DNA of 64,000 nt from Crotophaga sulcirostris (GCA_013397455.1 VYZB01000272.1:1075680-1139679); one strand, 5' to 3'. Positions 34,199 through 47,353 are shown, counted from the first letter of the stretch. Numbers and translations are program-made. Notes: generated from the sequence alone by a model not told the origin.

Positions 34199-34875
34199 GG
34201 CAGCAAAACATGCAAGTCCCGTACCTGCCTCCCTTCCAGAACTGCTGCTTTGTCAACTGCCTCCACGGTTTGCATCTTGTTTACTATTCCTGTTTCCTTC
34301 TCACCCCTGTCTGACTGACAGGACGACTCATGCCTCAGCCCATTTGATTTGCTAATACCTTTCAACTTTTCCAACAGTGGCATTTTTAAACCTCCCACAC
34401 CTGCTTTAATTAAGCCATGGCAGTCTGTTGCCAAGGAACATGCTCTGTTGCTAAGACCTCTGCTTTAGAGGTGAAAATTAATAACCTGCAGTCAAATTAA
34501 ACTTTTAGGGTGATGAGGAAAGCACCCTAGTTCAGACACCCAAGCCTGAAAAATGGCTCTCCAGCATCCCAGCCTTCTTTATGTCCATCTGTTACCAGCA
34601 CTGCCCTAGTTTTGCTTATTCAGAGAAAATCCTATGGAGATTAAAAAAAAGGAATAAAAATAAATTTGAAAAAGAAAGGGCTTTACAAGTAGCACAATGC
34701 TGGCATAAAAATTCATTTTGTTTGTGTACTTAGAGAGAGATCTGCAGCCAAAAAAAGACTTCTTTTTTTTTAAAGAAACCCTAAAGCTTAATATTACTTT
34801 TCAGGAGATCTACAGGGAAACACGATGCTCTGCTGGGACACACAGTTTAAGGCCAGAAGGGACAGGCAAAGCCAA
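34199..34875. other. Unique sequence
   Basis: Nothing recognised; A and T runs near 34650 and 34760. Confidence 0.3.
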
Positions 34876-35229
34876 ACCATAGAATCATGGAATGGTTTGG
34901 GTTGGAAGAGATCTCACAAGCCCATCCAGTCCAACCCCCCTGCCATGGGCAGGGACACCTCCCACTGCATCAGGGGGCCCAAAGCCCCATCCAACCTGGC
35001 CTGGAACACCTCCAGGGATGGGGCAGCCACCACTGCTCTGGGCAGTCTGGGCCAGGGCCTCCCCACCCTCACAGCAAAACATTTCTCCCTAAGACTTCCT
35101 CTCAATCTCCCCTCTTTCATCTGAAAACCATTCCCCTCATCCTGTCCCTACACTCCCTGACCAAGACCCCCTCCCCAGATTTTGTGGAGCCCCTTTCAGT
35201 ATTGGGAGACTGCTCTAAACTCTCCTCAG
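34876..35229 (-). mobile_element. CR1, 3' UTR fragment
   Basis: Antisense; CATAGAATCATGGAATGG tail, CCCTGCCATGGGCAGGGAC, TCACAGCAAAACATTTCTCC and CCCCTTTCAGTATTGGGAG blocks. Confidence 0.95.
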
Positions 35230-35682
35230 AGCCAAACACTCTGCAAGTGCTCTCCTCCCTCTTGCCTGGAGGGACACTCCCTTGCAGGATGTGGGGACAG
35301 AGCCTCCAGGGCCCACACCACAGCCATGCCTTGTGGCGCAGGGGCTCTTACAGCCTTCCCAAAGGTTGGCAGAAGCAAGACCCCAAATTCCTGTCTGTCT
35401 TCTCTTCCCCTCCCAAACCCAGTGGGGTTCTCACTGAAGCTAGGTGCCTTCAGATAAGGCACCCCGACCTGGTCCTACACCCACAAATACATACTCAGCC
35501 CTGGAACAGAAATGCTTTTCATCCCCTTGAGATATCTGCACCAGCAGAAACCAAACTGGTGAGATGGCATGGAGTGATTCAGCCAAGGCAGAGCTCCCAC
35601 TGAGGTCCACGGGATTCCTGCTCCGTTAACAGCTTTACAGCATGGTTCTCAATAAACAAAGATGTTGTACAGAAGGGAAGTA
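35230..35682. other. Unique sequence
   Basis: Nothing recognised. Confidence 0.3.
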
Positions 35683-35950
35683 TCACAGTATCACACAGTA
35701 TTACCAGGTTGGAAAGGACCTCTGAGATCATCGAGTCCAACCTATAACCCAACACTAACACCAACCCATCATCTAAACCATGGCACTGAGTGCCTCATCC
35801 AATCTCCTCTTAAAACCTCCAGGGTTGGCGACTCCACCACCTCCCCAGGCAGCGCATTCCAATGGCCAATCACCCTTTCAATTAAGAACTTTTTCCTAAT
35901 ATCAAACCTAAACTTTCCCTGACGAAGCTTGAGTCCATGTCCATGTCCAA
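35683..35950 (-). mobile_element. CR1 (ATACTGTG-tail subfamily)
   Basis: Antisense; ATCACAGTATCACACAGTAT tail, CAACCTATAACCCAACACTA and GCAGCGCATTCCAATGGCC; ends inside the ORF2 end (CTTGAGTCCATG). Confidence 0.95.
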
Positions 35951-37837
35951 GTAGATTGGTCCCAAGACCTCACATCTCAATCAAGCAGGGGAAGGCTTAG
36001 CGAGCAGGTCTTATTTATAAGGTTATGGCCACAGTTCCTCAAAATGCACAGAGTGATGTGGATAGGTTTTCATACTCACTTATTGCTCTCCTAGCTCTAT
36101 CATTTAACACAAGCTGTGACCTGAGGCTCTGGATTTGGAACTTAAGCAAGTCCGTTTGTGGCCATGTTCTCATGGCTTCAGTCAGTCTGAGCTACAAGAA
36201 CGTGGAAGGAGACTGTCAGCCAAGCAAGCTACACAGAGAGTAACTCACACTGGAGTAGGGAGGGCTCCTGGACAACCAAACCTCAGCCCTACAAGTATGG
36301 GATGGCCAAGGATGGACACCCAGGACAACGAGGACTGTCTTGACCATCTTCTCTAACACAGTGCATATTTAGTCCTTACATAAGTATTTTTTTCACATGC
36401 CTGGGTCAGGTCAGTCTCAAAGTTTCTTGCACCTCCCTGCCCATTTCCCTCTCTGCTTTCTCATGCCTGCCGTCAGCTGTGCCAGCCAGAGCACAGCTGG
36501 GCAAGTCAAACATGCAGGGAAAGGAGCAGCTGGGACCAGCCCCAGCCTCACCAGAACTTCTTGTGCTGGAGCACCATCTGCAGCTCCAGTCAGTAGAAGG
36601 AAACCTCTTTGCTGAGTCCCTCTTTTAACCAGACCTCTTGAGAAACGCTCCTTCAACACTCTGGGCTGCTAAAGCATCATGAGGTTTCCCTTCTGAGAGA
36701 GCACCATCTCGAGTCACCTGCTGGAGTCAAAAGGAAGACAGAGACTCTCTCTCTTGCCCACCCACCATCCACAGAGGGGCGTAAATTCACTTGATAAACA
36801 GTACAGCAGACCAAAGGCTGCAGCTATCCAAACCCATGGAGTATGCTGCTTTCACCCCACACTGCTTTCCAAGACCCCTCCAAGTCCCACAATCCCCTTC
36901 TCAAATTTTCATTGACACAGCCCATGTCTTCTGCAAAGGAAAGCGTCAATCTTGTGTTGTTTTCCAAAATAAACGAAATTCACTTTCTGACACTGCTTTT
37001 CTTAAAACTTCAATCACTGTCCCCCTCCCTAAACCTACAACTACTTGCTGGTGTCCTTTGAAAGTGTTAAAACTCATCTGCCTACAATAATTACTACCTA
37101 GATGGTTTCATTCCAAATGAAAGGAGATCCCTCTTGGGTTTGTTTTATTATTGCAGAGGAAACAAGGCCATAGGTTCAAAGATTCTCTGGCTTGCCACAA
37201 AGCAAGTAGGAAGAGGTATTGCTCCCCTGTCGTTCCCATGTCTTTCATCTCCGTGGTGACACACTTCGTGTTACACCGTGTCTGTGCAGCGGGGTGTGTG
37301 GTAACATGAGGAGACAGGCAGATCCAGGAGGAGCCAAAGGTTTCCCCACGGAAGCCATTCCACAGCAGGGATGCTTAACAGTAAATACAGGGTGTAAAAC
37401 ATGGGCAAGGATCAGCTAACATCTTCCAGAGAATTTGCAATTTTAGGTCATAAATCAACAGAAGTCTACAGAGGTCAATGCTCAGGAGCTGTTATACAAC
37501 TGCAGTCAAATAAATGAAGGGGTTAAAACCAGTCCCAGTGCTGCCCAGAAAGCCTGTCTGTAGAAAAGCAGTTCCTTCATAAAACACACATCCCAACCAT
37601 AAGAAGCCATAATTACATAGCATTCTCTCCCTCTAGTGGCTGGAGTCTTAGAGATAAGGAGGATGGAATCTGACCCCGCGGTTCCTGGAAACAAATGGAG
37701 TTGCCCCAGTCCATTTGTCCGCCAACTCCCCAAGAGCAAGCAATCGCCCCAGCAGGTACTGAGCCCAGAAACGGTACTGCATGCTTTGCAACAGTCACAC
37801 CCCATGAGCTCTGTGCAGAATAGCATGAAATGAGCTG
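35951..37837. other. Unique sequence
   Basis: Almost 1.9 kb without CR1. No exon recognised. A patch near 36110-36170 (GCTGTGACC then AAGCAAGTCC) weakly recalls MIR but is too diverged to call. Confidence 0.3.
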
Positions 37838-38286
37838 GTCCACAGGAGGCCACGAAGATGATCCAGGGGCTGGAGCACCTCTGCTATGAGGACAGGTTGA
37901 GAGAGTTGGAATTCTTCAGCCTGGAGAAGAAAAGGCGCTGCGGAGACCTTAGAGCAACCTCCCAGTACTGAAAGGGGCTCCAGGAAAGCTGGGGAGGGGC
38001 TCTTGATCAGGGAGGGCAGGGATAGGACCAAGGGGGAACAGTTTTCAGCAGAAAGAGGGGAGATTGATATGAGACCTTAGGAAGAAAAGTTCTCCTGTGA
38101 GAGTGGTGAGGCCTGGCCTAGGTTTCCCAGAGAAGTGTTGGCTGCCCCATCCCTGGAGGTGTTGAAGGTCAGGTTGGATGTGGCTTTGAGCCCCCTGATC
38201 CAGTGGGAGGTGTCCCTGTCCATGGCAGGGGGCTTGGAACTGGATGGGCTTTGAGGTCTCTTCCGACTCAAACCATTCTATGATTC
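37838..38286 (+). mobile_element. CR1 with ORF2 C-terminal remnant
   Basis: Sense; starts at CCACAGGAGGCCACGAAGAT, LEFFSLEKKRR-type end, full 3' UTR, tail ATTCTATGATTCA. Confidence 0.94.
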
Positions 38287-38644
38287 ACTAGATGCCTACA
38301 GGTTATTGAGCCGGAGTCACTTACCAACATGCTTTACCTGTCTGTGTTTGTTTTTCTTCTCCAAAATGATCCACTTTATGAGACTCACACTTGTTAATGC
38401 ACCATTGCCAAGAACATACAAGAGCCACTCCATCCTTATTCTTACCGTATCACTCCACACCAGTCAGTCTGCCAGGTCTGCTCACAACCTCAGCACGCTT
38501 CTAGTAAAGCACGAGGCATACAAAAAAGTCAGGTTGAGACAGTCTGACCACACAAAGACAGCACTGGTAAGGTAAACCAAGTGTGTAACTTGAAATGATA
38601 TAAGACGAAGAGCTCCACAATAAAGTGTTTCTGAATATACTTAC
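38287..38644. other. Unique sequence
   Basis: Nothing recognised; on the minus strand it would be intron after the exon candidate at 38645. Confidence 0.25.
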
Positions 38645-38772
38645 CTTAGTATTACTCAAGGACTTTAAAGAACACAAAATATCAACATCAGTACCACACT
38701 TTGGGTTCCCAGATTTGGTTATGTGGGTTCTCCATTTATAGGAGTGCTGGGACTTGTGGTCATATAAGCCTT
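38645..38772 (-). other. Weak coding-exon candidate, 128 nt
   Basis: The minus strand has a perfect donor AAG|GTAAGT at 38645/38644 and an AG acceptor (GGGTGGCAG) at 38773. The whole interval is open in one frame, ending in phase 0; it reads for example SYKWRTHITKSGNPKCGTDV. The acceptor has a poor pyrimidine tract and no family is recognised. Confidence 0.2.
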
Positions 38773-40211
38773 CTGCCACCCAACCTATCCTCTATGGAAA
38801 ACTATCATGGTATATGACCTTCATTTTAAAGAAATGTAGCATTGTTTAGAAGGACAGCGTTCTTAGAAGGAGGACAACACAGCAATACCAGTTCAAGATA
38901 GTTCCTCTCCACTAATTGCAATACAGCTCTACCCTAAGCTAAAAAAAATCACAGTCATTAACTGGTAGCCTTATATCAGCAAAAAATACATGTGTGGGGG
39001 TATGAATGCTGGATGGATATTCCCAACAACCACAGAAATGTTTGTGTAAAAGGCAAGGGGAAAAGGAAGAAAGCGGTAGGGGATGCTATCCAAGCAAGCT
39101 GGTGGGTTTGATTCAAAGATAACACTTGCAAATATTCTTTGCAGTCTTTCCAGGCTTGCATGCCAAGAAGAAGCAAATCCAAGTCTTTTCGAGAGCCTTG
39201 GAAAAAGAGGGCGAATTTGAAGTGGGAAGGTCTCTACTTTTGGACATATTTACAGAGCCAAGAAAAAACAACATCAAGAAACACCTGTTCTGAACTGGCC
39301 TGGAAAAGTTTACTGGAGCTCCCCACACCCCTCTGACGGTTCTCTCAGCCGCTTCTCTCCTGTTATCCCTAAGGAGATGCACTGGGACAAGACCTGCATG
39401 GGTTTTTGCAAGATCAGTCTTGTTGTGTGACCATAATCATTTCAGCACAGATTTTTGAAGAAGTGGGTACAAACCAAAACACATTCACACAAGCGGATGG
39501 CAGTAACAAGCAACGAGACATTAAAAACCACATTTATGCCAAAAATCCCATTAAACCGTATTAAACCCAAATTCCATTAAACTGCCCCGGTCTTTTCCTG
39601 CATCTCCTTCATGATTCATGAGTCAGGTCCACCCTTTGCTTTCCATTTCCATTAGGTACTTCATTGGCAGTGAAACTCATAATTAGGTCCCAAATGTGCC
39701 ACAACATCACTGCTGAGTACAAAGGATTATACAGAGGTAAAGCCTTTAAGATGTGAAGTCAGAATACCATCTATCGCCTTCTGGAGTGCTAAATATACAC
39801 ATATTTTACTATATTCTTGTCTACTTAGCTATCTGGAGAGCAGTCTGAATCTGTCCCTAAAGAAGGTAGCTTGCTATTTATACATAATGTGCTTAGCAAT
39901 TTTTGTCACTGAAGTTGCACGGATCTATTCTACGTGGGGCTCTTCATTCTTATAAATTTCAACACAGGAAAAATCTATGCTAGAAACTAATCTTCGCAGG
40001 TTCTTAGAAAGGGATGCTGTCAGACGGGATGAGTGTCCTAACACCTCTGAGAGTGTAATTCTTGTACACTGCCAATTTCAACCATGTTTAGAAGACAGCA
40101 AGAGAAATCAGTTACACAGGGAGCCAGGGAAAACTTTTGTGAATTCCATTGCCAGAATTGTAGATTTTTTTACTTTAATTTGTAGGCAAATTCTCTTAAG
40201 AAATATGCAGC
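38773..40211. other. Unique sequence
   Basis: AT-rich. An 81-nt acceptor-donor interval at 39656-39736 (plus) is open in one frame but at chance level. Confidence 0.3.
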
Positions 40212-40791
40212 TGTGTCCTGGACTGCATCCAGAGCAGTGGGACCAGCAGGGACAGGGAGGGGATTCTGCCCCTCTGATCCGCTCTGGTGAGACCCCACCT
40301 GGAGTCCTGCATCCAGTTCTGGAGTCCTCAGCACAGGAAGGACATGGAGCTGCTGGAGAAAGTCTAGAGGACGCCACAGAGATGATCCATGGGCTGGAGC
40401 ATCTCCCAGGTGAGGACAGGTTGAAAGAGTTGGGGTTGTCCAGCCTGGAGAAGATAAGGCTCCAGGGAGACTTTAGACCTTCCAGCACTGAAAGGGGCCC
40501 CAGGAAAGCTGGGGAGGGGCTCTTGATCAGGGAGTGCAGGAACAGGACAAGGGGAATGGTTTTCAGCTGCAAGAGGGGGGATTGAGATGAGATCTTAGGG
40601 AGAAATGTTTTCCTGTGAGGGTTGGTTGCCCAGAAAAGTGTTGGCTGCTCCATCCCTGGAGGTGTTCAAGGCCAGGTTGGATGGGGCTTTGAGCTCCCTG
40701 ATCGAGTGGGAGGTGTCCCTGCCCATGGCAGGGGGTGGAACTGAATGGGCTTTGAGGTCCCTTCTAACTCAAATCATTACATGATTCTATG
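40212..40791 (+). mobile_element. CR1 with ORF2 C-terminal remnant
   Basis: Sense, about 0.58 kb; CTGGACTGCATCCAGAGCAG, broken ORF2 end with KELGLSSLEKIRLQGDF, shortened 3' UTR (GTGAGGGTTGGTTGCCC deletion), tail ATTACATGATTCTATGC. Confidence 0.95.
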
Positions 40792-41950
40792 CTCTCCCGG
40801 GATGGGGCATCCATGACATCTCTAGAAGACTTTGTTCTAGACTAGAAACAAAATAGTCATCTTCTACATGGAGAGCAGATCGTTCTCCAGCCATGTTCCG
40901 ATTACACTGGCAACTCTTGATGGTTAGGTTTATTTGGGTATGTTTCCTCCAAAACATTTCCCAATTCTTTAAGCTTGCAAAACTTATATGGAAACCAAAG
41001 AAAATTTGGATTTTGGCAAAGATTCTGGGAATTACTGCTCGTTAGAGAACATTTCTGTTAAACTATTTGCTTTGATGCCTACAGTTCCAGCTGGAAACCA
41101 AGAAAACCATTTTGCTGAGTACTTCAGCACCAGGAAGGCCACATTTTCAGGAGGGACCCAGCACTGAGTGTTATTCATCAGGAGCTTTCTCTTTTATCCA
41201 AAGACCCCAGCAGCAATCTAGGTTTTCCCCTCTGTGGTTTTAAAAGAAAAACAGCGGGAAATCTCTTTCAAAAATCAATTAACTCCACAAAAAAAAACAC
41301 CATCAGAAAATGGAATAAGCATTTCTTGCCCTGTATACATCAGATTGCGGACAGAAAGCCTGGATTTGATATAGCCTACCACAGTAGGCTCAATCTTTCT
41401 GGCCTGCCAGTTGTTGTCCCATTCATAGCTCCTATTCTTTTCCTTCTTGCACAATGCTCAGGCTTTATTTTCTGATGATAACATAAACCTCCTGGACTCA
41501 TTTTGGCTACAAAAACTGCATGGAGAGAGAAAATCATAGAATTACAGAATGGCTCATTAGGATCTCTCCCCCTACTTGAATTTTTTCTTTTTCTTTTCTC
41601 CCCACCCGCTCCTTTTCCTTGTATTTCTGTTATTTTTAACATGTAATAAGAGCTCTGGTCCCCTTTCCAGATGGGACCAACTCCTGTGATACCCCGGGCA
41701 TTCTCTGCTCCCACTGACTTCAAGCCTATGTAGAACAGCCCAAGCAATAGGGTTGAGCTCTGGTAGCTCTTAAGCATTCACATTTTTCTAATACTTGAAA
41801 TGCTGAAGCTTGTAAGATCTCAAATAACTTTAAAATCATTGACAGGAATTACATACAATATGCCCTTTCACTGAAATGAAGCTGGTTGTGCAGGCAGCCC
41901 ACAGAAATGCTGTACAAATGCTCAAATGCACACTGTGCCATCGCCATTAT
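40792..41950. other. Unique sequence
   Basis: Nothing convincing. At 41532-41553 AATCATAGAATTACAGAATGG looks like an isolated reverse-complemented CR1 tail without body. Confidence 0.3.
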
Positions 41951-42111
41951 ACAATCATAGAATGGTTTGAGTTGGAAGGGACCTCAAAGCCCATCCAGTT
42001 CCAACCCCCTGCCATGGGCAGGGACACCTCCCACTGGATCAGGGGGCTCAAAACCCCATCCAACCTGGCCTTGAACACCTCCTGGGGCAGCCACCACCTC
42101 TCTGGGCAACC
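41951..42111 (-). mobile_element. CR1, 3' UTR fragment
   Basis: Antisense; ATCATAGAATGGTTTGAGTT and CCCCTGCCATGGGCAGGGAC; lacks the CAGGGATG unit between CACCTC and GGGGCAGCC. Confidence 0.93.
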
Positions 42112-42821
42112 ATCATGGAAGTGATCAGAAAATTGTGGCTTCAGCACAAAGTGCTGAGAGATATTAATGCTGGCCTAGATTGTGAAGAGTTTATGCTTCG
42201 TTTTTGTTGGGTCTTTTATTTTTTTAAAAAATATTTCTGAAGAAAATTCTCAGTTTCAGCTAAAACCTAAAAGTTGAGTGTTTCGACAGAGATGCTCAAT
42301 TACAGTTCAGAGCCTTAAAACTTCCTGATTTTTCTTTTTTGAGTCCTCACCCTCAAGAAAAAGGGAAAAACTTCCAGGTAGCAGAATGAACACAAAAATT
42401 GGTTGTAAATCTAGTTTTCTGGATTAAAAACCCCAAAACCTCAATGGGAAATATCCAAGCAGCCCTTAACAAACCTGTTCAGCACGAGCCTGGGTGCGCA
42501 CTGGTCCATCCCTTCTGTGTTAGTGAATAAACGGGAGAGAATGGAGAAATGGACACTGCAGTTCTACTGGTTCCTACAGGAGTTTGACACTTTGATTTAT
42601 TGCAAAATGTTATACTGCTGTTGTGCTCATTTAGTGGTTCTCGGTTTAAAGACACAGGGTGGGCAACAGTGCCAGCAAGGACATTCCTCAGGGCAACACA
42701 AATGAGCAGGATTCAAAAATCTCCAGCAATCTCAGGTAGCGCTGCAGTTAGCACGTGGGAGCTTTGTGCTGGCCTCAGTCCTCTTGGAGGTCTCACATAC
42801 TGTGCTCAGCTAGCCAAGAAG
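42112..42821. other. Unique sequence
   Basis: AT-rich; nothing recognised. Confidence 0.3.
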
Positions 42822-43417
42822 GCCACCAACATCCTGGCTTGGATCAGCCATGGGGTGGCCAGTAGGAGCAAGGAAGGGATCATCCCCCTGCACTCGGTGC
42901 TGGTGAGGCCACACCTCGAATCCTGGGGTCAGTTTTGGGCCCCTCACTACAAGAAAGACCTTGAGGGGCTGGAGCGCGTCCAGAGAAGGGAACGGAGCTG
43001 GGGAAGGGTCTGGAGAACAGGGGTTGTGGGAGTGGCTGAGGGACCTGGGGCTGTTTAGCCTGGAGAGGAAGAGGCTGAGGGGAGACCTCATGGCTCTCTG
43101 CAGCTCCTGGAAAGGAGGTTGTGGTAAGGTGGGTGCTAGGCTTTGCTCCTGAGTAACAAGTGATGGGATGAGAGGAAACGGTCTCAAGTTGCACCAGGGG
43201 AGGTTTAGATTGGATATTTGTGAAAATTTCCTTACCAAAAGAGTGGTGAAGCTCTGGCACAGGCTGCCCAGGGCAGTGATGGAGTCCCCATCCCTGGAAG
43301 TGTTCAAATATTATGTGGCCGTGGCACTTGGGGACACAGTTTAGTAGGCACAGTGGGGCTGGGTAAGCTTTAGAGGTCTTTTCCAGTCTAAGTGATTCCA
43401 TGATTCTGTGATTCTAA
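42822..43417 (+). mobile_element. CR1 with ORF2 C-terminal end
   Basis: Sense, about 0.6 kb; CTTGGATCAGCCATGGGGTG, then [19 protein letters not shown], then the GGACACAGTTTAGTAGGCAC 3' UTR; tail of three octamers ending CTGTGATTCTAAG. Confidence 0.95.
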
Positions 43418-43690
43418 GTAACTCAACCAACCCCAGGTGCAGGATGGGAGTGCAAGGGAAATTGGAAACCTGTTCCTCCTCACCCATCTGGGACGCCATG
43501 AGCTATCCTGGTTCATTCCTGTCTACTGCCCTGCCAGGGACAAGGCAGGGCCCTGCAGTGCTGCCACCAGGGAGCTGCCCTTTGCTGCAAACACCCTGAA
43601 TTTCAAAACCTTTCCCTGAGCATCAGGATGAGAGCTTTACGAGAGGTGTAGCGAGCTTTTGTAGCCCTGCAGTTTCCTCACTGGGAATCA

Positions 43691-43800
43691 TATCATCATA
43701 GAATGTCCTGAGTTGGAAGGGACTCACAAGGACCATCGAGTCCAGCTCCTGTCCCTGCACAGGACAACCCCAACGTTCACACCGTGGGACTGCGGGCGCT
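43691..43800 (-). mobile_element. CR1 (CAGGCTGTGACTGCTTC subfamily), 3' end
   Basis: Antisense; ATCATAGAATGTCCTGAGTT, CCAGCTCCTGTCCCTGCAC and CAACGTTCACACCGTGGGAC. Confidence 0.92.
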
Positions 43801-45408
43801 GTCTCCTCCTGCAAGCTTTCCTTATAAAGAGTACAGGCTTCAATGATCCCTTCAAATGCCTACAGAGCTCACTGACAAGGAGTTCTCTCTGGTGATCAAC
43901 AGGAGGGGTGTGGGTCTGACTGCCTGGGGATGCCAAGGGACACCGCAACAGCTCCATAAGAAATGCTAATGGGTTATGACTGGAGCTGTTTGTGAGCATG
44001 TTGGCAGGAACAACAGCGATTTATCCTTGTTGAAATTCCTTTTTTATTTTGTTTGCTTGCTTTATTTGTTCCCTCAAGGAGATCAGTGCTTTCTTGAGTT
44101 TAAGAAGACTATTGAACCCTGAAAAATCAGTGTAGGTGAAGCTTGCTGGAAAACTACCTCTGGTATCTTCATACAGTACACTATATTGATTATGTTGCAT
44201 ACACAGTCTTTCAGCACATTAAATTGCTTCTCCCTGAAAGCTCTTCTCCCACTGAGTGTGCTAATTGTTTCTGCTTTTGAAAGTTATAGATGCTGATTTA
44301 ATAACCCTGAGACTCCAAAATAGGTATCTGGTAAGCACTAGCAACAAAAGCCTCGCTGCACCACTCATTAAATGTGACTTAGAGAGAGCACCCTCCAAAC
44401 TGAGGAAAGTCTCAGTCCATTCCTCACTAGGACACTGCCATAATAAGACCAATTCCGTCCCGAAATCATGCAGTTCCTTCTGAGAGCAAACCAGCTCCTC
44501 ACCAACACAAGGACACACGGTGCGCCTGGACATGGAGATGGACAAGTCTGTGCCCTCAAAGCACTTTCAGTTACCCTATGTGCACAAATATTGGTACCTT
44601 GGCAACTGGACAGGAGCCACGAACACTCCCCATCACAGAAGAGCTGCCCAAAAGGCAGTGTGGTGATCAACACATCCCATTCCCCATCTGCCCAAGCTGC
44701 AGTAATCAGGAGACAACCAGCTGGAAGACACTGCCTCCTTTTCTCCACAGTGTTATAATGGGAAGCCCTGTAGACCCCGTGCTCTCTCTTCAAAGCCATT
44801 CAGCAAAAGCTGAACATTTAGTGTCAAGCTTCACTGTTACAGAAGCGCTTTCAGGCTGAAAACATGTCCCACAGTACCACTTCCAAACTCTGAGCCAAAC
44901 TTCGGGAATCCCAAATCATCCCTGGGCTCTCATTGCTCCTCTCACACTTATCTGTCTTCTCAAGTTGCTCTTTCAAAGATGAGAGATGCTGTTCCCTTTA
45001 ACAAGGCACATTCTAACAAATCAACATATACTTCTCCTTCCATAAGGCTCTTTCTCTTATCCCCAGACGTGTATTCATGTACATCTTCTGTCTGCTCTGG
45101 AAATCCCATTTGAAACTGCACACCAGAACATTTTTAAGACTCATGAACTGATACAGCGGAGGGAGAGAAGAAAAAAGAAAGCTGCCTGAATGTCTTTGAG
45201 ATGATAAAAGAGCAGGATGAATAACCTCAAATGCACATTTGTCCAGTTCAAATAATAATTGAAAAATATTTAATAGCCCCTTCATGTCTGGTCAAAAATA
45301 AGAAGTGCCCTGGGAAGGCATGACCACACAAACTGTCCCCTCCGAAAATTCTCCAAAGCATCCTCTCTAAAAAGCTACACCAAATGAATCCATGGCAACC
45401 ATGGCAGC
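43801..45408. other. Unique sequence
   Basis: 1.6 kb, nothing recognised. Confidence 0.3.
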
Positions 45409-45471
45409 CAGGTTGGAACTAGGTGATCTTTAAGGTCCCTTCCAACCCCAACCATTCTATGATTCTATGAA
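45409..45471 (+). mobile_element. CR1, 63-bp 3' end
   Basis: GATCTTTAAGGTCCCTTCC then ATTCTATGATTCTATGA; very short 5'-truncated insertion. Confidence 0.88.
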
Positions 45472-45942
45472 TCTGAATGCAGCCTCCATGCCTTGGACGA
45501 TGCCAACTGCTCCTCGGCACCAGAGAAGGCTGGCCCCACACAAAGTAGTTGTTCTCAGTCAGGAAACCTCAAGCAGATGAGCAAACAGATGTTCCCACCA
45601 CTCTGATCTCAAAAGAGCCAGCAGCCAGGGCAAGAGACAGAGGAGGGATATGGGCTCTCACACTTCTACACTAACCTTCAGCTCTTCTGCATGGGAAGTA
45701 ATGGGAAAAGCATTCCATCCCGCACACAGCTCCCTGGAAACGCCTGGCACAGGGTGTTGCCAGTAACTGGGCACTGGAGGAAGTTGACTCTACTTTGCCC
45801 TTTTTGCTCACACAGTAAATAATAGGGTTTTTGAAAAAGAAGAATTTAACTTTTGAAACCAGCCTCCAATTTGTATATATGTAATTTCATATAAATATCG
45901 CCACAGTGTCCTTCTATTCCAGAAAGCCAAGATGGATTTGTT
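45472..45942. other. Unique sequence
   Basis: Nothing recognised. Confidence 0.3.
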
Positions 45943-46397
45943 GGAGTGAGTCCAGAGGAGGCCACGGAGATGATCCGAGGGCTGGAGCACCTCTGCTATG
46001 AGGAAAGGCTGAGAGAGTTGGGGTTGTTCAGCCTGGAGAAGAGAAGGCTGTGGGGTGACCTTAGAGCAGTCTCCAGTGCTGAAAGGGGCTCCAGGAAAGC
46101 CGGGGAGGGACTCTTGATCAGGTAGTGCAAGAATTGGATGTGGGGAACGTTTTTAAGCCCCAAAGGGTGAGATTTGAGATCTTAGGAAGAAATTTTCTTT
46201 TGTGAGGGTGGGGAGGCCCTGGTCCAGGTTGCCCAGAGCAGTGGTTGCTGCCTCATTGCTGGAGGTGTTCAAGTCCAGGTTGGATGGGGCTTTGAGCCCC
46301 CTGATGCAGTGGGAGGTGTCCCTGCCCATGGCAGGGGATTGGAACTGGATGGGCTTTGAGGTCCCATCCAACCCAAACCATTCCATGATTCTATGAA
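45943..46397 (+). mobile_element. CR1 with ORF2 C-terminal remnant
   Basis: Sense; [37 protein letters not shown], complete 3' UTR, tail TTCCATGATTCTATGAA. Confidence 0.95.
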
Positions 46398-46924
46398 GGC
46401 CAAATGCAGGCCCAGCTCAGCCTGAAATGCCATGGCAACACAGTGAAACCCTGTGCAAGTTTCAAGCAGCAGCCTGTGTGTTCACTGTTGGGTGAGCAGG
46501 CGGAGGACAGGAAAGGCTGTACACCATTGTTCTGCTAAGTACAAGGCTTATATACCTCTTGAATGAGAATCCCACATTGCAAAGAAAATACCTTAATTTC
46601 AGACAAAAGAAGTTCTAAAAGCTATTACAACTTTCACTTCAAAATTATTTTTCCATACATCAGTATTTTCTAAAGATCTGCCTTGCTAATGAGTGAACTC
46701 ATCTCATCTTTAACCCTGAACCTGGAGCGTTGGCTGTCCACACACTGTGCTCCCTCCAAGCCGTGCCTCATGACACAGCCAGGCACCTGGCACCACGCTG
46801 AGCCCCCAAAGCAACAGCAGCAAACAGCAGGTTTCTTGGCAAGACCAGGGGAGTGCCAGGGGGAGGAGTCTCCTACCAGAAAAAATCACAAATCTCCGTT
46901 TACGTGCAGTAAGAGGGGAAGGTG
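46398..46924. other. Unique sequence
   Basis: Nothing recognised. Confidence 0.3.
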
Positions 46925-47353
46925 ATAGGGTCTGGAGAAAAAGTCTTACAAGGAGCTGCTGAGGGCCCTGGGGCTGTTTAGCCTGGAGAAGAGGAGGCTG
47001 AGGGGAGACCTCATCACTCTGTGTAGCTACAGGAAGGGAGGTTGGAGTAAGGTGGGTGTTGATCTCGTCTCCCAAGTAACAAGTGATGGGACAAGAGGAA
47101 ACGCCTCAAGTTGCACCAGGGGAGGTTTAGGTTCAATATTAGGGAAAATTTCTTCACTGAAAGAGTGGCGAAGCACTGAAAGGCTGCCCCGGGCAGAGTG
47201 GATGCAGTGGTGGGGTCTCCATCCCTGGAGGGGTCCAAAACCCTGTGGCTATGTCCCCTGGGAACATGGTTTAGTAGGCAAGGTGGGGTCGAGCTGATGA
47301 TTGGACTGGAAGAATTTAGAGGGTTTTCAAAATTCTTTGATTCTATGATTCTC
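46925..47353 (+). mobile_element. CR1 with ORF2 C-terminal end
   Basis: Sense; [19 protein letters not shown], then CCCCGGGCAGAGTGGATGC, an insertion relative to sister copies, then GGAACATGGTTTAGTAGGC; tail TTGATTCTATGATTCT. Confidence 0.94.

Noticed and set aside
34887..35603. 238-codon plus frame
   Set aside because: Reads antisense through a minus-strand CR1 3' UTR, then unique sequence; no coding character.
36105..36175. Patch resembling MIR (GCTGTGACC, AAGCAAGTCC)
   Set aside because: Too few matching blocks in order to call a repeat.
39656..39736. 81-nt interval with acceptor and GTAAAG donor, one frame open
   Set aside because: An open frame of this length is expected by chance and the phase does not fit the other plus-strand candidates.
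41532..41553. Isolated CR1-like tail octamers
   Set aside because: No CR1 body follows; could be a relic or chance.
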